Source: Streptomyces sp. R33 (lineage in GTDB: Bacteria > Actinomycetota > Actinomycetes > Streptomycetales > Streptomycetaceae). From it: a stretch of 64,000 nucleotides of DNA. Shown piece after piece: positions 38,841 to 46,467 of this stretch; within the stretch, counting starts at the first letter, position 1, and every line of letters begins with the position of its first letter. The DNA is taken from positions 2,294,001-2,358,000 of the forward strand of contig NZ_CP165727.1 of the NCBI RefSeq assembly GCF_041200175.1, read 5' to 3'. Position numbers and translations under genes: made by a program. The notes under the pieces were generated by a model, which worked only from the letters and a program-made list of their open reading frames with translations, did not search any database and was not told where the DNA came from.

Positions 38841-39887
38841 ATGATGTCCGCGGCGGGTTTACGCCGTGGCTGCTTCCCGCCAGGAACAGCGTCGAGAGGG
38901 TGGGTGGACGGGTTGCTGAGTGCGATAGGCCTGGACGAGGGCCAGGAGTCGGCGTACCGCGCGCTGGTGGCGCTGGGGGCGGCGGAGATACCGGACCTGG
39001 CGCACCGGCTGGCGCTGCCGGTGCCGCAGACCGAGCGGGCCCTGCGGCACCTGGAGCGGCACGGGCTGGCGGCGCAGTCCTCGGCCCGGCCGGGGCGCTG
39101 GGTGGCGGCCCCGCCGGGGGTGGCGCTGGGGGCGCTGCTGACGCAGCAGCGGCACGAGCTGGAGCAGGCGGAGCTGGCGGCGGCGCTGCTGGCGCAGGAG
39201 TACCGGGCGGAGGCGGCCGAGCCGTCGGTGCACGACCTGGTCGAGGTGGTGACGGGGGCGAGCGCGGTGGCGCACCGCTTCCACCAGCTCCAGGTGGGCG
39301 CGGTCGAGGAGGTGTGCGCCCTGGTCAGCAGCCGGCCCCAGGTGGTGACGGGGATGGACAACGAGGCGGAGGAGCAGGCCGCCGCACGGGGCGTCGAGTA
39401 CCGGGTGGTGATCGAGCGGGACGTACTGACCCTGCCGACCGGCATCCGGGAGGCGTCGACGGCGCTCGCGCGGGGCGAGGGGGTCCGGGTGACGGCGCAG
39501 GTCCCGACCAGGCTGGTGATCGCGGACAGGTCGCTCGCGCTCGTGCCGCTGACGGGGCCCGGGGCGGAGCCGGCGGCGCTGGTGGTGCACGCGTCGGGGC
39601 TGCTGGAGTCCCTGACGGGCCTGTTCGAGGCGGTGTGGCGGGAGGCGCTGCCGCTGCGGCTGGGGGACGACGGGGCGGAGGTGTCCGAGGGCATCCCCGA
39701 CACCACGGACCTGGAGATCCTGACGCTGCTGCTGGCCGGCATGACGGACGCGAGCGTGGCGAAGCACCTGGAGCTGGGGCTGCGGACGGTGCAGCGGCGG
39801 GTCAAGGGCCTGATGGAGCTGTCCGGGGTCACGACCCGGCTCCAGCTGGGCTGGCATGCGTACGAACGGGGCTGGGTGGCCCGATAG
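38841..39887 (+). CDS. TrmB/LuxR-type transcriptional regulator
   Basis: A 348-residue regulator with two DNA-binding modules. Near the N-terminus is a TrmB-like winged helix (LGLDEGQESAYRALV-like start, IPDLAHRLALPVPQTERALRHLERHGL). The C-terminus has a LuxR-like helix-turn-helix (DLEILTLLLAGMTDASVAKH, LRTVQRRVKGLMELSG). The middle contains a phospholipase-D-like ligand region. ATG at 38841 follows a GGGGGG stretch; GTG at 38904, closer to the conserved GLDEGQ block, is a realistic alternative. It is divergent from the subtilase with 127 bases between starts, so direct control of the protease is likely but not shown. The DUF456 gene follows 24 bases later. Confidence 0.82.
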   Translation: MMSAAGLRRGCFPPGTASRGWVDGLLSAIGLDEGQESAYRALVALGAAEIPDLAHRLALPVPQTERALRHLERHGLAAQSSARPGRWVAAPPGVALGALLTQQRHELEQAELAAALLAQEYRAEAAEPSVHDLVEVVTGASAVAHRFHQLQVGAVEEVCALVSSRPQVVTGMDNEAEEQAAARGVEYRVVIERDVLTLPTGIREASTALARGEGVRVTAQVPTRLVIADRSLALVPLTGPGAEPAALVVHASGLLESLTGLFEAVWREALPLRLGDDGAEVSEGIPDTTDLEILTLLLAGMTDASVAKHLELGLRTVQRRVKGLMELSGVTTRLQLGWHAYERGWVAR

Positions 39888-39911
39888 GCCCTGGTCGGTC
39901 AGGCTGAGCGC

Positions 39912-40394
39912 ATGGATCTGCCTCAGCTGCTCCTGGTGGGGCTGGTGCTGCTGCTCGGGGTGGTCGGGGTGCTGGTCCCGGGCGTTCCGGGGACCTGGCT
40001 GGTGTGGGCGGGCGTGGTGTGGTGGGCGCTGCACGTGCGGTCTGCGCTTGCGTGGTCCCTGCTGGTCTCGACGACGGCGCTGCTGCTGGTGGTCCAGGTC
40101 ATCGAGTGGCAGCTGCCGCCGCGGCGGCTGCGGGGAGTGGGGGTCACCCGCCGGATGGCGGTGTACGCGGGTGCGGGGGCGCTGCTCGGCTTCGTGGTGG
40201 TGCCGGTGCTGGGGGCGGTTCCCGGCTTCGTGGGGGGCGTCTACCTGTGCGAGCGGCTGCGGCTGGGCACGCACGGCGAGGCCTGGGCCTCGGTCCGGGC
40301 GGTGATGCGGGCGGTGGGGACGAGCGTGCTGGTCGAGCTGCTCGCGTGCCTGATGGTGGTGGGCGCGTGGTTCGGGGCGGTACTGGCCGGCTGA
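39912..40394 (+). CDS. DUF456-family membrane protein
   Basis: A 160-residue integral membrane protein with four to five hydrophobic segments (LLLVGLVLLLGVVGVLVPGVPG at the start, LLGFVVVPVLGAVPGFVGGVYLCE in the middle, LVELLACLMVVGAWFGAVL at the end). The glycine/proline pattern GVPGTWLVWAG and the GAVPGFVGG repeat are typical of DUF456. The function of the family is unknown. It starts 24 bases after the TrmB/LuxR gene and may be read from the same transcript. Confidence 0.85.
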   Translation: MDLPQLLLVGLVLLLGVVGVLVPGVPGTWLVWAGVVWWALHVRSALAWSLLVSTTALLLVVQVIEWQLPPRRLRGVGVTRRMAVYAGAGALLGFVVVPVLGAVPGFVGGVYLCERLRLGTHGEAWASVRAVMRAVGTSVLVELLACLMVVGAWFGAVLAG

Positions 40395-40474
40395 CGGACC
40401 GCCATGGCGTAACCCCACAAACTCCGGATGCCGAGTCCGTTGATCATCTTGCCCGTGCATCCAGGCCCTGCTTG

Positions 40475-40510
40475 TCACAGTGGAAGGGACAGCAGTCCGA
40501 CCAACTGTGA
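40475..40510. promoter_or_regulatory. Inverted repeat upstream of the ketosynthase gene
   Basis: TCACAGT (40475-40481) and ACTGTGA (40504-40510) form a 7-bp inverted repeat with a 22-base spacer, ending 22 bases before the start codon. It could be an operator or a weak mRNA hairpin over the ribosome binding site. Confidence 0.3.
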
Positions 40511-40532
40511 GAAGACCACAAGGGGATGAGTC

Positions 40533-41750
40533 ATGAGCGCTGACCACGCAGGCGTATCCGTCACCGGACTCGGGGCCACCACCCCGCTCGGCGGGGACGT
40601 GGAGACGACGTGGCGGGCGATGCTGCGCGGCGAGAACGGCATCGGGGCCATCGAGGAGGAGTGGGCCGACGCGCTGCCCGTGCGGATCGCGGGGCGGGTG
40701 CGGCAGGAGCCGGGTGAGGTGCTGGACCGGGTGCAGGCACGGCGGATGGACCGGTGCGAGCAGCTGGCGCTGGTCGCCGCGCGGGAGGCATGGGCCGGAG
40801 CCGGCCGGCCCGAGGTGGAGCCGGAGCGGCTCGCCGTCGTCATCGGGACCGGGACGGGCGGGGCGCTGACCCTGCTCGGGCAGGACGACGTACTGGAGGC
40901 CTCGGGCGTACGGAAGGTGTCACCGCACACCGTGCCGATGCTGATGGCGAACGGTCCGGCCGCCTGGGTGAGCATCGACCTCGGTGCGCGCGGCGGCGCG
41001 CACACCCCGGTCAGCGCCTGCGCCTCGGGCGCGGAGGCGATCGCGCTGGGCCTGGACCTGATCCGCCTCGGCCGGGCTGACGTCGTGGTCGCCGGGGGGA
41101 CGGAGGCCTGCATCCATCCGCTGCCGCTGGCCGGATTCGCTCAGGCCAGGGCACACTCCACGCGCAACGGCGACCCTGCGGCGGCCTCCCGGCCCTTCGA
41201 CACCGGCCGGGACGGGTTCGTCATCGGCGAGGGCGCGGGCGTGGTCGTCCTGGAGCGGGCCGCCTTCGCGGCGGCGCGCGGGGCCCGGGTCCACGCGACG
41301 CTGGCCGGGGCCGGCGTGACCTCCGACGCGCACCACATCACGGCCGCTCACGCGGAGGGCCAGGTACGGGCCATGCGGCTGGCGCTGGCCGCCGCCGGGC
41401 TCGCCCCCTCGGACATCGCGCACGTCCACGCCCATGCCACGTCCACGCCTTCGGGGGACCTGGTGGAGGCGCGGTCGGTCACCGAGGCGGTGGGCGGGCA
41501 CCCGGCGGTGACGGCGACCAAGTCGATGACGGGTCACCTGTTCGGCGCCGCCGGTGCCGTCGGCGCGATCGCGGCGATCCTCGCGGTCCGGGACGGGGTG
41601 GTCCCGGCGACCCGCAACCTCGACACCCTGGACCCGGACATCGGCCTGGACGTGGTCCGGGGCCAAGCGCGGCACGGGCGGGTGCCGGCCGCACTGGCCA
41701 ACGCGTTCGGCTTCGGCGGGCACAACGCCTCGCTGGTGTTCACGGCGTAG
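40533..41750 (+). CDS. Beta-ketoacyl-ACP synthase II (FabF-like)
   Basis: A 405-residue thiolase-fold condensing enzyme that elongates acyl-ACP with malonyl-ACP. The nucleophile is the cysteine in SACASGAEAIALGLDLI near residue 163. The two histidines are in VHAHATSTPSGD near 300 and SMTGHLFGAAGAVGAI near 335; the final glycine loop is ANAFGFGGHN. All three catalytic residues are present, so it should be active. No ACP, FabD, FabH or chain-length-factor gene is nearby, so it is not part of the main fatty-acid operon or a visible polyketide cluster. AAGGGGATGAG provides the ribosome binding site. A terminator and then an IS element follow directly. Confidence 0.9.
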   Translation: MSADHAGVSVTGLGATTPLGGDVETTWRAMLRGENGIGAIEEEWADALPVRIAGRVRQEPGEVLDRVQARRMDRCEQLALVAAREAWAGAGRPEVEPERLAVVIGTGTGGALTLLGQDDVLEASGVRKVSPHTVPMLMANGPAAWVSIDLGARGGAHTPVSACASGAEAIALGLDLIRLGRADVVVAGGTEACIHPLPLAGFAQARAHSTRNGDPAAASRPFDTGRDGFVIGEGAGVVVLERAAFAAARGARVHATLAGAGVTSDAHHITAAHAEGQVRAMRLALAAAGLAPSDIAHVHAHATSTPSGDLVEARSVTEAVGGHPAVTATKSMTGHLFGAAGAVGAIAAILAVRDGVVPATRNLDTLDPDIGLDVVRGQARHGRVPAALANAFGFGGHNASLVFTA

Positions 41751-41752
41751 GG

Positions 41753-41789
41753 GGTGTCGTCAAAGTCCCGTCTGGCCTTTGACGACACC
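41753..41789 (+). terminator. Hairpin after the ketosynthase gene
   Basis: GGTGTCGTCAAAG (41753-41765) pairs perfectly with CTTTGACGACACC (41777-41789) across 11 bases. It starts two bases after the stop and ends three bases before the CTAG target of the IS copy. Confidence 0.75.
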
Positions 41790-41861
41790 GTCCTAGTAGG
41801 GCTTGGTCAGGTCGGGGCTGGTGTTGCGTGTCCTGGGGGTTTGGTGTGGCGTTGAGGACGT

Positions 41862-43127
41862 GTGACACCGGAGGAAATCGCATCCGTACGTGCCGAGTTG
41901 GAGGACTTCGCGGCAGAGGTCTTCGAGCCGTTCGCGAGAAACGACCAGCGTCGGTGGGGGCAGGTCTACCTGCGGGGTCTGCTCACTGACGGGCAGCGTA
42001 AGTCGGTCGAGCCGATGGCTGCCCGGCTGGGTGAGGACGGGAACCGGCAGGCGCTGGCCCACTTCGTGACTACGAGCCCCTGGGATCCGGCGCATGTGCG
42101 GGCCCGGCTGGCCTGGAGGATGGAAAAGGCGATCCGACCCACCGCGGTGGTCGTCGACGACACCGGGTTCCTCAAGGACGGCAACGCCTCGGCGTGTGTG
42201 TCCCGGCAGTACACCGGCACTGCCGGCAAGGTCACCAACTGCCAGGTGGGCGTGTCCCTGCACCTGGCCTCCGACCATGCCTCAGCGGCGGTCGACTGGC
42301 GGCTCTTCCTGCCCGAAAACTGGGCGCCCGAGTCCGTGAAGGCGGACCCGGACAAGGTCGCCCGCCGCGCCGCCTGCGGCATTCCCGACGACATCGGGCA
42401 CGTGGAGAAGTGGCAGCTCGCACTCGACATGCTCGACGAGACCCGCTCGTGGGGCATCGAGGTGCCGCTGGCCATCGCGGACGCCGGATACGGTGACGCG
42501 GCGGCGTTCCGGCACGGCGTGCAGGCCCGCGGCCTCAACTACGTGGTGGGCATCTCCACCACCCTCTCCGCCCAGCCCGGCGAAGCCGTGCCAGTCGCCG
42601 AACCGTACTCCGGGACCGGGCGCCCGCCGGTGGCGAAGTACCCCGACCCGCCGCGGTCGGTGAAACAGCTCGTCATCGCGGCGGGCCGGAAGGCAGCGAA
42701 ACCGGTGCAGTGGCGTGAGGGCTCCCGGCCCGGCACGGGCCGCAGTGGCTTCAAGCGGATGTACTCGCGGTTCGTCACCTTGCGGATCCGGCCTGCCGGG
42801 CGCCAGACCCGGCAGGCCGTTGACGGCCCGGAACTGCCCGAGTGCTGGCTGCTGGCCGAATGGCCCGCCGGCCAGGCCGAGCCGGTCCAGTTCTGGCTGT
42901 CCGACCTGCCCGCAGACACCCCGCTGACCACCCTGGTCCGCCTGGCCAAGCTCCGCTGGCGCATCGAGCACGACTACCGCGAGATGAAGCAGGCCTTGGG
43001 CCTGGCCCATTTCGAGGGCCGCACCTGGAACGGCTGGCACCATCACGTCACCCTCGTCTCCGTCGCGCATGCCTTCTGCACCCTGCAACGACTGGCCCAA
43101 GCCCCAAAAGACACGGCGCCGGCCTGA
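41862..43127 (+). CDS. IS701-like DDE transposase, copy 1
   Basis: A 421-residue transposase with candidate catalytic residues at D99/D100 (AVVVDDTGFLK), D207 (LAIADAGYGD) and E374 (DYREMKQALG). It starts with GTG at 41862. The frame stops shortly after FCTLQRLAQAPK. Related proteins usually carry a further block like GLSLYRIVRELQTLLATWTG. That block exists here in the -1 frame and runs to 43228. A C_CCA_AAA heptamer at 43103-43109 would allow a -1 shift giving a 455-residue product. Either the short protein is sufficient or frameshifting makes the full one. Confidence 0.92.
   Translation: MTPEEIASVRAELEDFAAEVFEPFARNDQRRWGQVYLRGLLTDGQRKSVEPMAARLGEDGNRQALAHFVTTSPWDPAHVRARLAWRMEKAIRPTAVVVDDTGFLKDGNASACVSRQYTGTAGKVTNCQVGVSLHLASDHASAAVDWRLFLPENWAPESVKADPDKVARRAACGIPDDIGHVEKWQLALDMLDETRSWGIEVPLAIADAGYGDAAAFRHGVQARGLNYVVGISTTLSAQPGEAVPVAEPYSGTGRPPVAKYPDPPRSVKQLVIAAGRKAAKPVQWREGSRPGTGRSGFKRMYSRFVTLRIRPAGRQTRQAVDGPELPECWLLAEWPAGQAEPVQFWLSDLPADTPLTTLVRLAKLRWRIEHDYREMKQALGLAHFEGRTWNGWHHHVTLVSVAHAFCTLQRLAQAPKDTAPA
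43103..43109 (+). other. Candidate -1 ribosomal frameshift heptamer, IS copy 1
   Basis: C CCA AAA fits the X XXY YYZ slippery pattern and is in the correct phase relative to the transposase frame. A -1 slip here joins residue K416 to a 39-residue extension ending at 43228, which restores the family C-terminus. Confidence 0.45.
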
Positions 43128-43313
43128 GCCTCTACCGAATCGTCCGCGAGCTACAGACCCTCCTCGCGACATGGACCGGCGTCTGCCCCACCTGTCAACG
43201 CGGCATACCCACCCCAGCCCCGACCTGACCAAGCCCTACTAGGGCCATGGGTCTACGCCCGGTCGGCCGGAGGCCCGATGCGGGAAGCCGGTGGTGCGGC
43301 CAGGCTGGTACAC

Positions 43314-43691
43314 ATGACGGAGTTCAAGGGTTTCAGCGAGGCCGAGCTGGCATACCTCGGGTCGCAGCGGCTGGGCCGGCTGGCGACGGTGGACCCGGCC
43401 GGGCAGCCGCAGGCGAACCCGGTGGGGTTCTTCCCGCAGGAGGACGGCACGATCCTGGTCGGCGGCCTGGCGATGGGGTCGACGAAGAAGTGGCGGAACC
43501 TCCAGGGCAACCCGAGGCTCGCGCTGGTGGTCGACGACCTGGTGAGCACCCGGCCGTGGCGGGTCCGCGGGATCGAGGTCCGCGGCCGCGCCACGCTCGA
43601 GGTGGGCCCGCACGCGCTGGGCCCGCACTTCAGCCCGGAGGTGATCCGGATCCACCCGGAGCGGGTGATCGCGTGGGGCCTGGAGGCCTGA
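43314..43691 (+). CDS. PPOX-class F420-dependent enzyme
   Basis: A 125-residue split-barrel flavin/F420-binding protein of the PPOX-class F420-dependent family. It opens FSEAELAYLGSQRLGRLATVDPAGQPQANPVGFF-style (first 20 residues of the domain FSEAELAYLGSQRLGRLATV). It continues with MGSTKKWRNLQGNPRLALVV and RGIEVRGRATLE, a pattern typical of actinobacterial members. Such proteins reduce unsaturated substrates using F420H2 or only bind the cofactor; the substrate is unknown. ATG at 43314 gives the family N-terminus; 12 additional in-frame codons upstream are not supported. It follows IS copy 1 by 75 bases, so its native promoter may have been displaced by the insertion. Confidence 0.85.
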   Translation: MTEFKGFSEAELAYLGSQRLGRLATVDPAGQPQANPVGFFPQEDGTILVGGLAMGSTKKWRNLQGNPRLALVVDDLVSTRPWRVRGIEVRGRATLEVGPHALGPHFSPEVIRIHPERVIAWGLEA

Positions 43692-43708
43692 CGCCCGGCC
43701 CCGTCCCC

Positions 43709-43759
43709 ACGGCCTGACGCCACGGCCCGACGCCCGGCCCGACGCCACGGCCCGACGCC
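43709..43759. repeat. 12-13-bp tandem repeat
   Basis: Four tandem copies of (A)CGGCCCGACGCC, with one C-to-T change in the first, lie between the PPOX-class gene and its terminator. Confidence 0.85.
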
Positions 43760-43760
43760 A

Positions 43761-43784
43761 CGGCCCCTGCCGGAGCAGGGGCCG
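43761..43784. terminator. Hairpin between convergent PPOX-class and rsgA genes
   Basis: CGGCCCCTGC (43761-43770) pairs perfectly with GCAGGGGCCG (43775-43784) across a CGGA loop. It can terminate both convergent genes. Confidence 0.8.
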
Positions 43785-43804
43785 GGCGCCGGGCTGTGTC
43801 GGGG

Positions 43805-44920
43805 TCAGTAGCGGCCCGTGCGCTTCGCCGCGTAATTGGCCCGGCCCTCCGCCGACTTCATCCGCCAGTCGCGGCGGATCTCGTTGCGGAGCCGGGCGTC
43901 CGTCTTGGCGACGATCCGCTGGTTCTCCCGGAGCAGCTTGCGGTAGCTCTCCAGGCGCCGCTCCGGCAGTGCGCCGGTCTCGACCGCCTCGAGCACCGCG
44001 CACCCCGGCTCGGCCTCGTGCGCGCAGTCGTGGAAACGGCAGTCGGCCGCGTACTCCTCGATCTCGGAGAAGACCTGGCCGACCCCGGTCCCGGCGTCCC
44101 ACAGGCCGACGCCCCGCAGTCCCGGCGTGTCGATGAGGACGCCCCCGCCGGGCAGGGCCAGCAGGTTGCGGGTGGTCGTGGTGTGCCGGCCCTTGCCGTC
44201 CACGTCGCGCGTGGCCTGCACGTCCATGACGTCGGAGCCGAGCAGTGCGTTCGCCAGCGTGGACTTGCCCGCGCCGGAGATGCCGAGCAGCACGCTCGTA
44301 CCGCCGGCGACGACGGCCGCCAGCACGTCCGTGCCCTCCCCGGTGTGGGAGGAGACGGTGAGGACGTCGACGCCCGGCGCCGTGGTCTCCACGTCCTGCA
44401 CCAGGTGCGCGAGCGTCACCGGGTCCGGTACGAGGTCCGCCTTGGTCAGGACGACCAGCGGCTGCGCGCCGGACTCCCAGGCGAGGGCCAGGAAGCGCTC
44501 GATGCGGCCCAGGTCGAGCTCGACGGCCAGCGACACCGCGATGATCGCGTGGTCGACGTTGGCGGCCAGGATCTGCCCCTCGGAGCGCTGCGAGGAGGTG
44601 GAGCGTACGAAGGCGGTCCGGCGCGGCAGGTACGTCTTCACGTACCGGGGGTTGCCGGCCGCCTCGACGACGGCCCAGTCACCGGTGCAGATGACGCGGA
44701 GCGGGTCGTGCGGGGTGACGAAGGCGGTGTCGGCGCGGACGATGCCGTCCGCGGTCATGACGTCGCACTGGCCGCGGTCCACCCGCACCACGCGGCCGGG
44801 CAGCAGGCCCTGGCCGGTGTACGGGGCGAACTCGGCCTCCCACGCCTCGTCCCAGCCGAAGGGGGTGAGGGCGTGCGCGTACGAAGGGGAAGGAGACGAC
44901 GGAGAAGAAGAGAAAGACAA
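43805..44920 (-). CDS. rsgA: Ribosome small-subunit-dependent GTPase RsgA
   Basis: A 371-residue circularly permuted GTPase (YjeQ/RsgA) that checks late 30S ribosome assembly. An OB-fold region precedes the GTPase domain. The motifs appear in permuted order: G4 LTKADLV, then G1 LLGISGAGKSTLANAL, then G3 LIDTPGLRGVG. The C-terminal zinc knuckle CRFHDCAHEAEPGC is complete. The N-terminus is serine/proline-rich for about 15 residues. The purine-rich AAGGGG lies just upstream of the ATG at 44920. A possible 23-residue frame ends 63 bases before it. The assignment is firm. Confidence 0.95.
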   Translation of the reverse strand: MSFSSSPSSPSPSYAHALTPFGWDEAWEAEFAPYTGQGLLPGRVVRVDRGQCDVMTADGIVRADTAFVTPHDPLRVICTGDWAVVEAAGNPRYVKTYLPRRTAFVRSTSSQRSEGQILAANVDHAIIAVSLAVELDLGRIERFLALAWESGAQPLVVLTKADLVPDPVTLAHLVQDVETTAPGVDVLTVSSHTGEGTDVLAAVVAGGTSVLLGISGAGKSTLANALLGSDVMDVQATRDVDGKGRHTTTTRNLLALPGGGVLIDTPGLRGVGLWDAGTGVGQVFSEIEEYAADCRFHDCAHEAEPGCAVLEAVETGALPERRLESYRKLLRENQRIVAKTDARLRNEIRRDWRMKSAEGRANYAAKRTGRY

Positions 44921-44983
44921 GGGGAACCCTTCACAGGGTGGCCCCGGCAGCGTGCGCCCAGCGGCGCGCGAAGTGGTGTGAGG

Positions 44984-45055
44984 TCAGCCGGAGACCACGG
45001 AAGTGACATTGATGGTCTTCTGGGTGCGGTCCGCGCCCTGCGTGACGACAGTCAC
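44984..45055 (-). CDS. Possible 23-codon small ORF upstream of rsgA
   Basis: A GTG at 45055 opens a frame reading MTVVTQGADRTQKTINVTSV and three more residues to TGA. It is preceded by GGAGGTGA (45063-45070), a near-perfect Shine-Dalgarno sequence at good spacing. Such a site in an otherwise non-coding region is the main support. The peptide has no signal or cysteine and I recognise no homologue. It could be a translated leader of rsgA, a small protein, or chance. Confidence 0.35.
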   Translation of the reverse strand: MTVVTQGADRTQKTINVTSVVSG

Positions 45056-45231
45056 CAATGAACTCACCTCCGGGTCATGCTCGTGCCGGCAGTTCCGGGC
45101 CTCTCGGCGGGAACACGTTGACCGTAACAAGTGCGCCCGGGGGGCCGCCAATTCTTTTTTCGGGACGCCTGGCGGTGCGCATGTCCGATTCGTTCAAGAC
45201 CGGCGGGCGGGGCGGCTCCTAGCCTGGGCGC
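45056..45231. other. Promoter region between rsgA and the VOC gene
   Basis: This segment holds the ribosome binding site of the small ORF and an AT-rich patch (AATTCTTTTTTCGGG near 45149-45163) that probably belongs to the rsgA-side promoter. Apart from the sites named, I see nothing in it. Confidence 0.4.
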
Positions 45232-45651
45232 ATGACTCCCCGATTCGACCTGATCGGCCTGGTCGTCTCCGACATGGCCGCCTCGCTCGCCTTCTACCGC
45301 CGCCTGGGCCTGGACGTCCCGGCCGGGGCGGAGGAACAGCCGCATGTGGAGGCCGTCCTCCCCGGCGGGCTCCGGATCGCCTGGGACACGGAGGACGTCG
45401 TCCGGTCCTTCGATCCCTCCTGGACCCGTCCCGCCGGGGACGGCCGGCGGGACCTGGCGTTCCTGTGCGATTCCCCCGCGGAGGTGGACGCGGTGTACGC
45501 CGAGCTGACGGACGCCGGGTACAAGGGCCACCTGGAGCCCTGGGACGCCTTCTGGGGACAGCGCTATGCCGTCGTGCTCGACCCGGACGGCTGCGGCGTC
45601 TCGCTGTTCGCCCCGGCCGACGCGCCCGGCGAAGCGCCCGCGGAGGCCTAA
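45232..45651 (+). CDS. VOC-superfamily (glyoxalase/bleomycin-resistance fold) protein
   Basis: A 139-residue single-domain VOC protein. Two beta-alpha-beta-beta-beta modules are visible: [26 protein letters not shown] at the start (partly shown) and [20 protein letters not shown] then [17 protein letters not shown] at the end. The metal ligands of true glyoxalase I are not clearly conserved (the first position is Asp/Leu rather than His), so it may bind a small molecule instead of acting as an enzyme. It overlaps the convergent AraC-type gene by four bases. The substrate is unknown. Confidence 0.8.
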   Translation: MTPRFDLIGLVVSDMAASLAFYRRLGLDVPAGAEEQPHVEAVLPGGLRIAWDTEDVVRSFDPSWTRPAGDGRRDLAFLCDSPAEVDAVYAELTDAGYKGHLEPWDAFWGQRYAVVLDPDGCGVSLFAPADAPGEAPAEA

Positions 45652-46439
45652 GGGCTGTCCCGTAATCCCCGGCGGGCCCGGGCGCGGGCCCGGTTGTGGG
45701 CCTGGCCGCGGGCCTCGTCGCGGGCCTGGTTGTGGGCCGCCGCGTAGGCGCCCGGGGTGGTCCCGGCCAGCGCCCGTACCTCGCGGGCGAGGTGCGCCTG
45801 GTCCGCGTACCCGGCCCGGTAGGCCACCTCGGCCTGTGGCAGCCCCCGGCGGGCCAGCTCCAGCGCCCGCTGCAGCCGCAGCACGCGCCCGAGCGTGCGG
45901 GGTCCGTAGCCGAAGGCGTCGAGGGAGCGCCGGTGCAGCTGGCGCGCCCCGAGGCCGACCGCCGCGGCCACGGCGGCCACCGACTCCCCCGCGCGCAGCC
46001 CCGCCGCCACCCGGGCGGCGAGGGGGTCGGGGGGCGAGCTGCGGTCCGCGTGGCTGCGGGCCAGCCGCTCCAGCCCCGCGCCGGGGTCCTCGTACGCACT
46101 CGTCCGCTCGGCGAGGCCGCGCACCTCGGGACCCGGCCAGAGGTCGGTCAGCTCGACCCGCCGGTCGCGCAGCTCGTGCGCCGGTACGCCGAGCAGCGCG
46201 GGCGCCGTACCGGGGGCGAACCTCAGTCCCGACACCGGGCCGTAGGCCCCGCCCCCCACCTCCCCGACGGGGTGCGGGCCGGTGTCGGGGCCGGCCACCA
46301 GCAGCCGCCCGTCGACCCACAGCAGGTCCATGCAGCCGTCGGGCAGGACGGGCCCGCCGGGCGCCCCGGCCCGGCGCCATACGATCGCGCCGGGCACCAG
46401 CAGGGACGGCCGCTCCTCGTACCGGCGCTCCTCGTGCAC
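45648..46439 (-). CDS. AraC-family transcriptional regulator
   Basis: A 263-residue regulator. The N-terminal domain ([20 protein letters not shown], then [19 protein letters not shown]) is the sensor type common in actinobacterial AraC proteins. The C-terminal double helix-turn-helix covers about residues 150-240 ([20 protein letters not shown] and [20 protein letters not shown]). The last ~25 residues are a basic, repetitive Arg/Ala tail ([20 protein letters not shown]). It ends across the stop of the VOC gene, which it may control. It is preceded by the YihY gene on the same strand, 28 bases away. Confidence 0.87.
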   Translation of the reverse strand: MHEERRYEERPSLLVPGAIVWRRAGAPGGPVLPDGCMDLLWVDGRLLVAGPDTGPHPVGEVGGGAYGPVSGLRFAPGTAPALLGVPAHELRDRRVELTDLWPGPEVRGLAERTSAYEDPGAGLERLARSHADRSSPPDPLAARVAAGLRAGESVAAVAAAVGLGARQLHRRSLDAFGYGPRTLGRVLRLQRALELARRGLPQAEVAYRAGYADQAHLAREVRALAGTTPGAYAAAHNQARDEARGQAHNRARARARRGLRDSP

Positions 46440-46467
46440 AGCGCCAGGCTACGGCGGGTCCGGCGGT

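Larger units (their letters stand above)
41797..43238 (+). mobile_element. IS701-family-like insertion sequence, copy 1
   Basis: A 1,442-bp element. Its ends are 25-bp perfect inverted repeats (41797-41821 and 43214-43238) beginning TAGGGCTTGGTCAGG. It is flanked on both sides by CTAG (41793-41796 and 43239-43242), matching the 4-bp YTAR duplications of the IS701 family. It encodes one DDE transposase on the plus strand. Copy 2 at 61750-63191 has the same length, the same translated products in every frame, and the opposite orientation. Identity implies recent transposition. Confidence 0.92.

Noticed and set aside
41753..41789. The 13-bp inverted repeat after the ketosynthase as a remnant of another IS
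   Set aside because: It is short and closed like a terminator and begins two bases after the stop. No transposase fragment is attached.
42282..43232. A 316-codon frame antisense to the IS transposase, present in both copies
   Set aside because: It is duplicated only because the whole IS is duplicated, and it has no signature of a passenger gene.
43709..43759. 13-bp repeats as CRISPR or origin iterons
   Set aside because: There are too few copies, no spacers, and no replication or cas gene nearby.
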